A DNA stretch of 64,000 bases from Euzebyella saccharophila (GTDB taxonomy: Bacteria; Bacteroidota; Bacteroidia; Flavobacteriales; Flavobacteriaceae). Position numbers and translations under genes: made by a program. Shown in pieces: positions 17,276 through 27,143 of the stretch; position 1 is the first letter of the stretch, and each line of letters opens with the position of its first letter. The notes beneath the pieces are model-generated. The model was not told where the DNA came from, did not search any database, and saw nothing but the letters and a program-made list of their open reading frames with translations. The stretch is taken from positions 248,001 through 312,000 of the forward strand of contig NZ_JACYFJ010000001.1 in NCBI RefSeq assembly GCF_014855495.1, given 5' to 3'.

Positions 17276-18445
17276 ATGTCAAACCAAACTATTCACTACG
17301 ATTATATCATTATTGGAGCCGGAGCTGCCGGCCTTATGTTGGCCAAGGCAATGAGCCAGGATTCCTTTTTTGATAATTCAAGCATCCTATTGTTAGATAA
17401 AGATTCAAAAACAACGAATGACCGTACGTGGTGTTTTTGGGAAAAGGGAAAAGGTCCGTTTGACCACTTGGTAAGCAAAGAATGGAAGCACATTCATTTT
17501 TCAGGAAAAGGGTTTTCAAAAGATTACAAAATTGCCCCCTTCACCTATAAAATGGTGAAAGGGCTTGATTTTTATGAGGATGCGCTGAACTATATTTCCA
17601 CTAAAAACAATATCCGCTTCAAGGTAGAAGAAGTACTTTCTATTGAAGATAAGAATGAATTTGCCTTTATAACAACATCAAAGCAAACCTACAGTAGCAA
17701 AAGGGTTTTTAATAGTATGTTCTCCTATGATAGGGCGAACCAACAAACAACATACCCTGTACTTCAACAACATTTTCTAGGTTGGAAAATTAGAACAGAC
17801 CAAGCGGTATTTGATAAAGATAAGGCCACCTACATGGATTTTTCCGTTCCTCAAAAAGGAAATACCCGGTTTATGTATATGCTCCCTTTTTCGAGCAATG
17901 AGGCTTTGGTAGAATATACATTATTCAGCAAAGATTTGTTATCGGAAGCCGAATACAAAGATGCTTTGCAAACCTATATTTCAGAAGATTTACAAATCAA
18001 AAATTTTGAAATTGTAGATACAGAGTATGGAAGCATTCCCATGACCTGCTACCCTTTCTCAAAAAATAACAGTCGGCATATATATCATATTGGCACCGCG
18101 GGCGGTTGGGCCAAGCCTAGCACAGGATATGCCTTTATGAGTACCGCAAGAAAAATTCCCAAATTAATCCATCACTTAAAAACAGATAAGTCCTTAAATA
18201 TCCTCAAATTTAAGAACCGCTTCTGGTACTACGACTTGATTTTACTTGATGTTTTGGCCAAAAACAATTCACAAGGTCATTCCATTTTCACCTCTATTTT
18301 CAGAAAAAGAAGTCCTCAATTGCTCTTTAACTTTTTAGACGAAAACACTTCCCTAAAAGAAGAGCTCTATTTTATTTGGAGCTGCCCTAAATGGCTTTTT
18401 ACCAAATATTTAGCAAAGAGATTAGGAATCACCAAAAAATCCTAA
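17276..18445 (+). CDS. crtY: Lycopene beta-cyclase family protein
   Basis: 389 residues. An N-terminal dinucleotide-binding fold (IIGAGAAGLMLA, GAGAAG at 14-19) binds FAD/NAD(P). The DRTWCFWE motif (49-56) and GTAGGWAKPSTGYAF near residue 281 are diagnostic of CrtY-type lycopene cyclases, which close the ends of lycopene to beta-carotene in the yellow-orange pigment pathway of Flavobacteriaceae. Length fits the family (about 380-390). It starts 53 bases after the TonB receptor gene on the same strand. No other crt gene is in the window, so the pathway genes lie elsewhere. A TACATTTA box lies upstream, but its -33 spacing is poor. Confidence 0.9.
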   Translation: MSNQTIHYDYIIIGAGAAGLMLAKAMSQDSFFDNSSILLLDKDSKTTNDRTWCFWEKGKGPFDHLVSKEWKHIHFSGKGFSKDYKIAPFTYKMVKGLDFYEDALNYISTKNNIRFKVEEVLSIEDKNEFAFITTSKQTYSSKRVFNSMFSYDRANQQTTYPVLQQHFLGWKIRTDQAVFDKDKATYMDFSVPQKGNTRFMYMLPFSSNEALVEYTLFSKDLLSEAEYKDALQTYISEDLQIKNFEIVDTEYGSIPMTCYPFSKNNSRHIYHIGTAGGWAKPSTGYAFMSTARKIPKLIHHLKTDKSLNILKFKNRFWYYDLILLDVLAKNNSQGHSIFTSIFRKRSPQLLFNFLDENTSLKEELYFIWSCPKWLFTKYLAKRLGITKKS

Positions 18446-18503
18446 GCAAAATTTAAATAAGCCGCATTTACAAGGCGAGCAAAACATTTTTAACAACTTT
18501 TTA

Positions 18504-18532
18504 TTGTTTTTAACGAATATTGGCTACATTTA
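18504..18532 (+). promoter_or_regulatory. Promoter of the first susC/susD locus
   Basis: TTG (18504-18506), an 18-base spacer and TACATTTA (18525-18532) fit the Bacteroidota pattern with one mismatch in the last base of the -7 box. The ATG is 31 bases downstream. Confidence 0.6.
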
Positions 18533-18563
18533 GCCCCGATATAACTTAAGAAACTCAATTAAT

Positions 18564-21500
18564 ATGAACTACCAACCTAACCTAAGTAGGGAAAGGTATG
18601 TGCGTTTTCTACGCCACTTTTTCACCCTCCTATTATTTCTTGGGGGAACAAAATTCTCTATCGCCCTAGCTCAATCAACCATAGAAGGAACTGTTACAGA
18701 TGCGGCAGGAACCCCTTTGCCCGGTGTGAGTGTGGTAATCGATGGCACTACACAAGGTGTCTCAACAGATTTTGACGGAAACTATTCAATTAATGTAGAA
18801 AGCTCAGATGCAGTCTTGATTTTCTCATACATCGGTTTTGTTTCTCAAACGATTTCGACCGATGGACGCTCGAGCATAGACATTCAAATGCAAGAAGATG
18901 TAGCCAACTTAGACGAAGTCGTAGTTGTTGGTTATGGTACTCAAAAAAGAGCTACCGTATCTGGATCTGTTGCCTCTGTTAAAGGGGAAGAACTAACCAA
19001 ATCTCCTACCGTGAACCTGACCAACTCGCTTTCTGGTCGAGTAGCAGGTCTATTTGTCAACCAGCCAAGTGCTGAGCCGGGCTATGACAATGCAACTATA
19101 AGAATAAGAGGTACCAACACCTACAATAATACTGGCGCATTAGTGGTTGTAGATGGTATTCCTGACAGAGATGGAGGGTTAGGTCGAATTAATCCAGCTG
19201 ATATCGAGAGTATTTCTGTTCTTAAAGATGCGTCAGCTGCTATTTATGGAGCTCGTGCGGCTAACGGGGTAATCTTGGTAACCACCAAACGCGGAAGATC
19301 GGGTAAACCAAAAATCACCTATTCCTCCATGCAGGGTTGGGCAACGCCAACGGTAATTCCAGAAATGGCCAATGCCGCCCAATATGCCGAACTTAGAAAT
19401 GAGCTTGATATAATCTATAACGTGCCAACAAATGAATGGGAGGCGGCTGCAAATGCCTATAACACCACCGGCACCTATACTAGATTGAACGGAACCGAAC
19501 GAAGTGCTGTATACTCCCCAGAGGATATAGAGCTTTTTAAAAATGGCACCGATCCATGGGGGCACCCTGATACCGATTGGTTTGACGAGACCTTCAAAAG
19601 AGGATCGTCCCAAGAAAAACACACCATGCAGCTAACCGGCGGAAGTGAAAACTTTAACTATTTCAGTTCTTTGGGCTACCTAAAACAGGATGCCTATTAT
19701 AAAAACTCCGCCACCGGTTATGAACAGTATGACCTACGTGTAAACTTGGACGCCAAGATCAGTGAGGGCATACAACTTAAAATAGGAGTTTTAGGCAGAG
19801 AAGAAATTAGGAATTTTCCAACGGAACCCGCCAGCGCCGTATTTAGAATGTTGACTCGCGGTAGGCCCACGGAGCCTGCCTATTGGCCCAATGGCTTCCC
19901 TGGTCCGGATATTGAGAACGGCCAACAACCCGTAGTAATAACTACCAGCCAAACAGGTTATGATAAGGACACTCGGGATTTCTTTCAATCCAATGCCACC
20001 CTGGATATTAAAATTCCATGGGTAGAAGGCCTTAAATTTCAAACTACCGCAGCCATAGACAAAAGCTTTTTAAATCGAAAGGTATGGAGGACACCATGGA
20101 ACCTATATACTTGGGATGGGGTAAACAGGGACGAATCTGGCCTTACCCCAGTTCAAAGGGGTCCTGCCGAGCCTAGATTAACCCAATATTCACAAAATCG
20201 CTTGAATATACTTTTAGGTGCCAACCTTCAATACGAAAAATCTTTTGGAAACCATAACCTTCTAATTCTAGCTGGAACCAACAAAGAGACCAAAACTTAC
20301 GAGGGCTTTGAGGCCTTCAGACGATATTTCATTTCCCCTTCGATTCAAGATTTATTTGCAGGGGGAACCAATGAACAAAATATCGACGGCTCTTCCGATA
20401 GAGCTTCTAGGTTAAACTATTTCGGCCGCGTTGGTTATGACTTCTCGGAAAAATATTTAATGGAATTTCTTTGGAGGTATGATGGATCCTATCTTTTCCC
20501 CGAGGATACCCGTTATGGATTCTTCCCAGGTTTCAGCGCCGGTTGGGTCATAACCAAAGAAAATTGGTTTGACGGCATGAATAGCGACTCCTATCTTAAC
20601 CACCTAAAGCTTCGTGCGTCTTGGGGACAGTTAGGTAACGATAAGTTTGATGATAGTGAATTCCCCGCCAACCAGTTCTTGGCCACCTATGGCTTTGGAA
20701 CATACGTAGTTAACAACTCTTTGGTTACTACTCTAAGTGAATCCAGGGTGCCTAATACAGGCATTACTTGGGAGGTAGCCACCAACATCAACGTTGGTCT
20801 TGACGCCCGCTTTATCAAAAACAAATTGAACTTAGAATTCGATTGGTTCCTAAACAAGAGAACGGATATCCTTACCACGCCATCTGCATCCTTGCCTGCA
20901 CTTTCTGGTATTTCCCCTCCACGGCAAAATTTCGGTGAAGTGGAAAACAAAGGTTTCGACTTTATTTTAGGCTGGAACGATTTTATTGGTGAAGAATTTT
21001 CTTATGGGGTTACCATAAATGCGGGATATGCCAAAAACAAGATCATCTTCAATGATGAGGCCGAAGGCTCCCCCGAATGGCAACGTGTTACGGGCCGCAT
21101 GATTGGAGCCGAATTGATTTATGGTTATGATGGTGTATTCGCTACCCAAGAAGATATAGACAACGAACCATTGGATTATTCTGCCATAAATAGTAATCTC
21201 CGCCCTGGTGACATGAAATACTTGGATTACGATGGGGACGGTAGAATAACCCCAGATGACCGTTACAGAAACGATAAAAATGTCTATCCTACTTTACAGG
21301 GAGGCATTAACCTTACAGCCAGTTATAAAAACTTTGACATCAGCATGTTGTTTCAAGGAGCTTGGGGCGGAGAGTTGTTCTTCAACTTTAACGAGGCAGG
21401 AACCATTGGAAATTACCTAGTAAGAGATTATAACAATAGATGGTCACCAAACAATCCTAGCAGTGTTCATCCACGAATTTCGGATAGGGGAGACCAATAT

Positions 21501-21749
21501 TATAGCAATGGCAATACTTATTGGAGGCAGGATACGGACTATATGCGTTTGAAGAATTTTGAATTGGGCTATAATTTCCCATCTGAGATTATTGACCATG
21601 TTGGCCTAAGCAATCTTAGGTTCTATTTAAACGGCTCCAACCTATTTACTTGGACAGATGCCCTTTTTGACCCTGAAGGTTTGAACACCAGTGGAAGGGA
21701 CTATCCAGTTTCCAAAATCTTTAGTGCCGGTTTTTCTGTATCATTCTAA
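18564..21749 (+). CDS. SusC/RagA-family TonB-linked outer membrane transporter
   Basis: 1061 residues: a long signal region (about 1-37, FTLLLFLGGTKFSIALAQ), a carboxypeptidase-like domain (about 40-118, ending in DEVVVVGYGTQKRATVSGSV, the SusC-family linker), a plug (PTVNLTNSLSGRVAGL, LKDASAAIYGARAANGV) and a beta-barrel ending in FSAGFSVSF. SusC proteins import oligomers captured by the partner SusD lipoprotein. The susD gene follows after 14 bases, then an FG-GAP/ASPIC lipoprotein gene. No glycoside hydrolase or sensor gene is adjacent, so the ligand is unknown. Identification as SusC is firm. Confidence 0.96.
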   Translation: MNYQPNLSRERYVRFLRHFFTLLLFLGGTKFSIALAQSTIEGTVTDAAGTPLPGVSVVIDGTTQGVSTDFDGNYSINVESSDAVLIFSYIGFVSQTISTDGRSSIDIQMQEDVANLDEVVVVGYGTQKRATVSGSVASVKGEELTKSPTVNLTNSLSGRVAGLFVNQPSAEPGYDNATIRIRGTNTYNNTGALVVVDGIPDRDGGLGRINPADIESISVLKDASAAIYGARAANGVILVTTKRGRSGKPKITYSSMQGWATPTVIPEMANAAQYAELRNELDIIYNVPTNEWEAAANAYNTTGTYTRLNGTERSAVYSPEDIELFKNGTDPWGHPDTDWFDETFKRGSSQEKHTMQLTGGSENFNYFSSLGYLKQDAYYKNSATGYEQYDLRVNLDAKISEGIQLKIGVLGREEIRNFPTEPASAVFRMLTRGRPTEPAYWPNGFPGPDIENGQQPVVITTSQTGYDKDTRDFFQSNATLDIKIPWVEGLKFQTTAAIDKSFLNRKVWRTPWNLYTWDGVNRDESGLTPVQRGPAEPRLTQYSQNRLNILLGANLQYEKSFGNHNLLILAGTNKETKTYEGFEAFRRYFISPSIQDLFAGGTNEQNIDGSSDRASRLNYFGRVGYDFSEKYLMEFLWRYDGSYLFPEDTRYGFFPGFSAGWVITKENWFDGMNSDSYLNHLKLRASWGQLGNDKFDDSEFPANQFLATYGFGTYVVNNSLVTTLSESRVPNTGITWEVATNINVGLDARFIKNKLNLEFDWFLNKRTDILTTPSASLPALSGISPPRQNFGEVENKGFDFILGWNDFIGEEFSYGVTINAGYAKNKIIFNDEAEGSPEWQRVTGRMIGAELIYGYDGVFATQEDIDNEPLDYSAINSNLRPGDMKYLDYDGDGRITPDDRYRNDKNVYPTLQGGINLTASYKNFDISMLFQGAWGGELFFNFNEAGTIGNYLVRDYNNRWSPNNPSSVHPRISDRGDQYYSNGNTYWRQDTDYMRLKNFELGYNFPSEIIDHVGLSNLRFYLNGSNLFTWTDALFDPEGLNTSGRDYPVSKIFSAGFSVSF

Positions 21750-21763
21750 AAAACTAAGATAAA

Positions 21764-23614
21764 ATGAAAATTATTCAAAATATAAAAAGATGGCAGCTCG
21801 TAATTTTAGCATTGCCTTTTGCCTTGAGCTGTAATGATGATTTTACGAGCATTACACCTCTCAGCGACGTTTCTGAAGAAAGTGTTTGGTCCGATGCAGG
21901 GCTTGCCGAGGCAACAGTGACTGGAGCGTATAACGGGCTTGGTGCCGGCGGTTTAGATGAACAAATGTTGGCTTCCTTGACTGATGAGGCTCTTTTTACT
22001 CATCCAGATAGAGGAATTAATACTATTAATGAATCCCGTTCCAACTCCGCAGAAACTGGCTGGATCAATAACACGTGGGATTGGAACAATATGTACGGGT
22101 ATATTAGGGATGTAAATCTGGCGATTACCAACTTAAGCACGGGGCAAATAGAGGATACGGATCTGGTAAATCGCCTTTTAGGTGAATCCTATTTCCTTAG
22201 GGCCTATTACTATCATCAATTACTTAGATTTTATGGTGGTATTCCCCTAATTGACGAACCTCTGCAATTAGATTCTGATTATAACATTCCTAGAAACACT
22301 TTTGAGGAATGTGTCAATTTCATTGTGTCAGACTGTGAGAGAGCATTTGATTTACTTGATGGTCGCGAAATGGAGTCAGGCAGAGCTAACCCTACAGTCG
22401 CTTTAGCCCTTAAAGCTCGTATTTTACTCTATGCCGCAAGTGACCTGCATGACTATCCCACAGCATCTGCCAATTCAACAACACTTGCAAGCTACTCCAA
22501 CCCCGAGTTAATCGCATACACTTCTGGAGACCAACAACAAAGGTGGGTTTTAGCTCGAGATGCCGTAAAAGAAGCCCTGGATTATTCCAGCACTGGTTAT
22601 AGGCTAGATTTGAACGCGCCGGTATCCCTGGAAGAAGGAGTGCAGAACTATTCAGACATATATTTGGCCAGAAATGGAGGGGAAACGGACATTATTTGGG
22701 AACGTCAATATGTCGAAATCAGTGGCCCCGGACGGCGAATAGGCTTATTTAACGGTCCTAACGGATACCATAACTGGGCCGGCAATGCACCCTTACAAAA
22801 CTTGGTCGATGATTATGCCATGAGCGATGGTTCCGAATTTGATTGGGACAATCCAGAACATGCTAGCACACCTTATGAAAATAGGGAAGCTCGGTTTTAT
22901 GCCACCATTCTTTATGATGGTGCCGATTGGAAGCCGAGGCCTTCCGATGTTGCCGAACGTGACCCTGCCAACCAAATCCAGACTGGAAAATACGAAGTAA
23001 ATGGATCGGGCGCTGTTGAAGAAATTTTTGGATTAGACACTCGTGAAGGTCCTGTAGAAGACTGGAACGGTACCCGTACCGGTTACTATACCAAAAAGTT
23101 TATCAACCCAGATCCTGCTTTTGTCGACCAATTTGATTTTCAAACCATACCTTGGCCTTTCTTTAGGGAAACGGAACTGGTCTTGAACTACGTAGAAACC
23201 CTTTTGGAAACAGGTGACGAAGGGGAAGCCATTAATTGGCTGAACAAAATTAGGTTTAGGGTAGGCCTTCCTGCGGTTACCGCTACGGGAGACGAGCTTG
23301 TAGACGTTTATAGAAACGAAAGAAGACTAGAACTAGTTTACGAAGAACACAGGTACCACGATGCTAGAAGATGGATGATTGCCCCTGAAACATTTGGAGC
23401 ACCTGCCGTAGCCACTACAATCGATGCTGATTTGAAGCCCGGTGCCACTGTCTCTATATATAAGTATGACAAGGACAACTATGATTATAAATATACTTCT
23501 GAAGATATTTTATTTGAAAATCGCTTTTGGTTGGATAAAACATATTACGTACCAATCAGAATTGCCGAATTGAACGCCAATACCGCTTTAATTCAGAATC
23601 CTGGTTATGATTAA
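21764..23614 (+). CDS. SusD/RagB-family surface lipoprotein
   Basis: 616 residues. A lipobox (FALSC) places the lipid-anchored Cys at about residue 23. The N-terminal SusD-like domain shows the family phrase RLLGESYFLRAYYYHQLLRFYGGIPLI, and the C-terminal part carries NEIRxxRGL-like phrases (WLNKIRFRVGLP, YRNERRLELVYEEHRYHDARRW). It forms the lid of the SusC transporter encoded 14 bases upstream and binds the ligand at the cell surface. It is followed by a clear terminator. Confidence 0.95.
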   Translation: MKIIQNIKRWQLVILALPFALSCNDDFTSITPLSDVSEESVWSDAGLAEATVTGAYNGLGAGGLDEQMLASLTDEALFTHPDRGINTINESRSNSAETGWINNTWDWNNMYGYIRDVNLAITNLSTGQIEDTDLVNRLLGESYFLRAYYYHQLLRFYGGIPLIDEPLQLDSDYNIPRNTFEECVNFIVSDCERAFDLLDGREMESGRANPTVALALKARILLYAASDLHDYPTASANSTTLASYSNPELIAYTSGDQQQRWVLARDAVKEALDYSSTGYRLDLNAPVSLEEGVQNYSDIYLARNGGETDIIWERQYVEISGPGRRIGLFNGPNGYHNWAGNAPLQNLVDDYAMSDGSEFDWDNPEHASTPYENREARFYATILYDGADWKPRPSDVAERDPANQIQTGKYEVNGSGAVEEIFGLDTREGPVEDWNGTRTGYYTKKFINPDPAFVDQFDFQTIPWPFFRETELVLNYVETLLETGDEGEAINWLNKIRFRVGLPAVTATGDELVDVYRNERRLELVYEEHRYHDARRWMIAPETFGAPAVATTIDADLKPGATVSIYKYDKDNYDYKYTSEDILFENRFWLDKTYYVPIRIAELNANTALIQNPGYD

Positions 23615-23636
23615 TTTTAGTTTATAGTATATAATT

Positions 23637-23672
23637 ACGGCCCTAGTTCATTGAACGTAGGGTCGTTTTTTT
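23637..23672 (+). terminator. Rho-independent terminator after susC-susD
   Basis: ACGGCCCTA pairs with TAGGGTCGT (one G-T pair) and an inner GTTC-ATT-GAAC hairpin, followed by seven T. It separates the susCD transcript from the FG-GAP gene, which then needs its own promoter or read-through. Confidence 0.85.
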
Positions 23673-23726
23673 AATGCCCCTTCTCTTTTTGTAGATTTAC
23701 CTTATTACTTTCAAGAGCACCTGTTG

Positions 23727-26700
23727 ATGAAGTCAATTAATCGAAACATATCTAAAATTTGTGAATCATATCGATTCACCCTCTACATCTCTTTTTTACT
23801 AATCTTTTTAATGACTAGTTGTGAGAAAACTTATGAGCTCTCTGGAAAAAATGCTTCTACTGAACGAATTTTTACCAAGCTTAATTCAAACGAGACTGGA
23901 ATTGATTTTTCAAATCTTTTAGACGAAGACATTCGATATAATGGCCTGCAGTATGAATATTTTTATAATGGTGGGGGTGTAGCCGTGTCTGATTTCAACA
24001 ATGATGGGTTAAAAGATATATTCTTTGTTTCGACCATTAACCAGCATAAATTGTTCTTGAATAAAGGGGATTTAAACTTTGAAGATGTATCTCACATGAC
24101 CGGCATTCTTAATCAACAGCACTTCTCCACAGGCGTCACTGTTGTTGACATCAATAATGATGGTTGGATGGATATCTACCTATCTAATTCGGGAAAATTT
24201 AAAAATCCAAAAACCAGAAGAAACAGGCTATATATAAATACAGGTGCCAAAAACAAAGAAGGGATACCTATTTTTAAAGAGGAAGCTAAAAATTACGGCC
24301 TTGACAGTTCAGATTGTTCTACCCAAGCCTCTTTTTTTGATTATGATAAAGATGGTGACCTTGATATGTTTCTTCTCAACCACAGTCCCAGCCCTTACCC
24401 AGAAGATAAATCTTTGCTTGAGTTATCACAAACAGATGGAGGAGTCGCCAACAACCGCCTCTACAGAAACGATAACGGACGTTTTATAGATATTAGTAAT
24501 GAAGCAGGTATCATACAGAACCGCTTGTCTTACGGGTTAGGAATCTCAATAAGCGATATAAACAACGACACCTGGCCAGACATTTATGTAGCCAATGATT
24601 TTACGGGTAAAGACTTGCTCTATATAAATAATCAAGATGGCACTTTTGTAGAAAGAATTAACGAAGCCACAAATCATATATCCTTTTTCTCAATGGGTAA
24701 TGATATTGCCGATATCAATAATGATGGTTGGATGGATATGATGGTGGTAGACATGATGGGCGCTAACAATTATGACATTAAAACCAGTATGAGCGGTATG
24801 AACCCTGCACGTTTCTACGAAACGGTAAATTCAGGGCAACATTATCAATACATGTACAACACCCTACAACTTAACTCAGGCTACCTTCAAGAAAATGGGG
24901 TGCCAATTTTCTCAGACATTGCTCAATTGACTGGGGTATCGAATACAGATTGGAGCTGGGCTCCCCTGTTTTTTGATATGGATAATGATGGACATAAAGA
25001 CCTTTTTGTGTCGAACGGTATCAAAAGAGACTTTAGAAACAATGATTTTGTAAACTACGTCAACAAAAAGCAAGACTCTATACGCCAAGCCAAAAGCATG
25101 GATGTTAAAGATTACATCTCCGATGTGATGCTAAAAATGCCTACTAGAAAAAAAGAAAACTATTTTTTTAGAAACTCAGGTAATTTAGAATTTACCCAAA
25201 TGAATAAGGTATGGGGCGACAGTATAGAGACCAGTTCCAATGGTACGATATATGCTGACCTTGACAATGATGGCGATTTAGAACTCATCGTCAACAATAC
25301 AGATGACCCGGCCTATATTCTTAAGAACAATTCAAGGGAGCTTGGCCTTGCACACTATTTGACTATTGCCTTCAATGGGCCAGATGGTAATCGAGATGGA
25401 ATTGGCACCAGGGTAACCGTCCATTCCTCGGCAGGAAAGCAAACCCAAGAATTATATTTTTCAAAAGGTTTTATGTCGGCAAAGGATAGAGAGCTTCATT
25501 TTGGACTTGGTAACGATGAAACGGCATCGGTAGAAATTCTTTGGCCAGATAACACTAGACAACTCTACCCAAATGTCAAGATTGACAAAACAATGGTAAT
25601 TGATTATAAAAATTCCGAGGCCAGGACGGCCTATGAAGAAACCGTGGTCGACTCAACACTCTTCATCAAACAAAACATAGAAGGCCTTGAATACAAGCAC
25701 GTAGAAAATTCATTCGATGATTTTAAACGAGAGAGTTTACTTCCTCACAAAATGTCAAATGAAGGGCCTGCTCTGTCTGTAGGAGATATCAACGGCGACG
25801 GTCTGGAAGATGTTTTCGTCGGTGGGGCGATAGGGCAAGCTAGTGCACTTTTCACGCAAAATTCCGATGGTAGTTTTACCAAAGTCTTAACTACAGCCTT
25901 TGAAGACACCTCTATGTATGAAGATGTTTCTTCGTTACTTTTCGATGCCGATCAAGACGGTGATCTTGACCTGTATGTTACTAGCGGAGGTAATGAATAT
26001 TCAGAAGGCTCACCCTATCTTGAAGACAGGTTGTACATAAACTACGGTAAGGGTCAATTCAAATTAAATAAAAATGCCCTACCAGTTATCTCAAACAGCA
26101 ACTCCTGCGTTAAGCCTGTTGATTTCGATAAAGATGGTGACCTGGATCTATTTATTGGAGGCCGACAAATTCCAGGGAAATACCCAGCTCCAGCAAGGAG
26201 TTACATATTAATCAACAAAAGCTCTAAAGACCATATTAAATTTACTGTAAGTGATTTTACGAAAAATGATGTATGGAATGTTTTAGGCATGGTGACCGAT
26301 GCTGTTTGGACGGATCTAAATGGAGATGGCTTTTCCGATTTGGTTGTATGTGGCGAGTGGATGCCCATTCGAATTTTTGAGAACATTCAAGGTAAAAACC
26401 TTGAGGAAAAGACTAATCAATATGGCCTTACCAATACCAATGGTTGGTGGTATAGCCTAATAGCAAAAGATTTTGATAAAGATGGTGATATAGACATTAT
26501 AGGTGGCAATCTTGGTCTTAATTATAAGTACAAAGCCACCTACAAGGCTCCTTTTGAAGTCTTTGCCGATGATTTCGACACATCAGGCTCCAACGACATC
26601 GTACTAAGTTATTACGACGATGAGAATTTAGTACCATTGCGTGGCCGCGAATGTTCTTCGAACCAAATGCCCTTCATAAAAAAGAAATTTCCAACTTATG

Positions 26701-27143
26701 ATTCCTTCGGGAAAGCTGCGATAGATGACATTTTCAATAAAAATCAATTAGAAAGTTCGCTCAACCTAAAGGCTTATACCTTTGCCACCTCTTATCTTGA
26801 GAACAATGGAGGAAAATTTGAGGTCATGAAGATGCCAGTAGACGCACAACTATCGTCGGTAAATGAAATAATAGCTGAAGACTTTGACGATGACGGCCAC
26901 TTGGATCTTTTAATGGCCGGTAACCTATATGCCTCTGAGGTGGAAACACCTAGAAACGATGCACTATTATCTTTGTTTATGAAAGGTCTAGGTAATGGTC
27001 AATTTGAACCATTATCAGCAGGAGATAGCGGATTAATGACAAAGGGAAGCGTCAAGGGCGTTCAACTGATAAACGTGAATGGAAACAAAATGGTGGTATT
27101 TGCCATAAACGATGATACTTTAGAAATTTTCGGTATTCGTTAA
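23727..27143 (+). CDS. FG-GAP/VCBS repeat lipoprotein with central ASPIC/UnbV domain
   Basis: 1138 residues. The N-terminus has a lipobox (FLMTSC). Calcium-binding D-x-[DN]-x-D-G type repeats occur in two sets of seven. Before the ASPIC domain they start near residues 90, 142, 206, 278, 330, 418 and 512; after it come DINGDG, DADQDG, DFDKDG, DLNGDG, DFDKDG, DFDTSG and DFDDDG. The ASPIC/UnbV domain (about 558-628) contains GIGTRVTVHSS and LHFGLG. This predicts two seven-bladed beta-propellers on the cell surface. The gene lies downstream of susC-susD, a common neighbour in Bacteroidota, so it may help bind the ligand. ATG at 23727 is preferred to the preceding TTG. The enzymatic role, if any, is unknown. 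Confidence 0.9.
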   Translation: MKSINRNISKICESYRFTLYISFLLIFLMTSCEKTYELSGKNASTERIFTKLNSNETGIDFSNLLDEDIRYNGLQYEYFYNGGGVAVSDFNNDGLKDIFFVSTINQHKLFLNKGDLNFEDVSHMTGILNQQHFSTGVTVVDINNDGWMDIYLSNSGKFKNPKTRRNRLYINTGAKNKEGIPIFKEEAKNYGLDSSDCSTQASFFDYDKDGDLDMFLLNHSPSPYPEDKSLLELSQTDGGVANNRLYRNDNGRFIDISNEAGIIQNRLSYGLGISISDINNDTWPDIYVANDFTGKDLLYINNQDGTFVERINEATNHISFFSMGNDIADINNDGWMDMMVVDMMGANNYDIKTSMSGMNPARFYETVNSGQHYQYMYNTLQLNSGYLQENGVPIFSDIAQLTGVSNTDWSWAPLFFDMDNDGHKDLFVSNGIKRDFRNNDFVNYVNKKQDSIRQAKSMDVKDYISDVMLKMPTRKKENYFFRNSGNLEFTQMNKVWGDSIETSSNGTIYADLDNDGDLELIVNNTDDPAYILKNNSRELGLAHYLTIAFNGPDGNRDGIGTRVTVHSSAGKQTQELYFSKGFMSAKDRELHFGLGNDETASVEILWPDNTRQLYPNVKIDKTMVIDYKNSEARTAYEETVVDSTLFIKQNIEGLEYKHVENSFDDFKRESLLPHKMSNEGPALSVGDINGDGLEDVFVGGAIGQASALFTQNSDGSFTKVLTTAFEDTSMYEDVSSLLFDADQDGDLDLYVTSGGNEYSEGSPYLEDRLYINYGKGQFKLNKNALPVISNSNSCVKPVDFDKDGDLDLFIGGRQIPGKYPAPARSYILINKSSKDHIKFTVSDFTKNDVWNVLGMVTDAVWTDLNGDGFSDLVVCGEWMPIRIFENIQGKNLEEKTNQYGLTNTNGWWYSLIAKDFDKDGDIDIIGGNLGLNYKYKATYKAPFEVFADDFDTSGSNDIVLSYYDDENLVPLRGRECSSNQMPFIKKKFPTYDSFGKAAIDDIFNKNQLESSLNLKAYTFATSYLENNGGKFEVMKMPVDAQLSSVNEIIAEDFDDDGHLDLLMAGNLYASEVETPRNDALLSLFMKGLGNGQFEPLSAGDSGLMTKGSVKGVQLINVNGNKMVVFAINDDTLEIFGIR

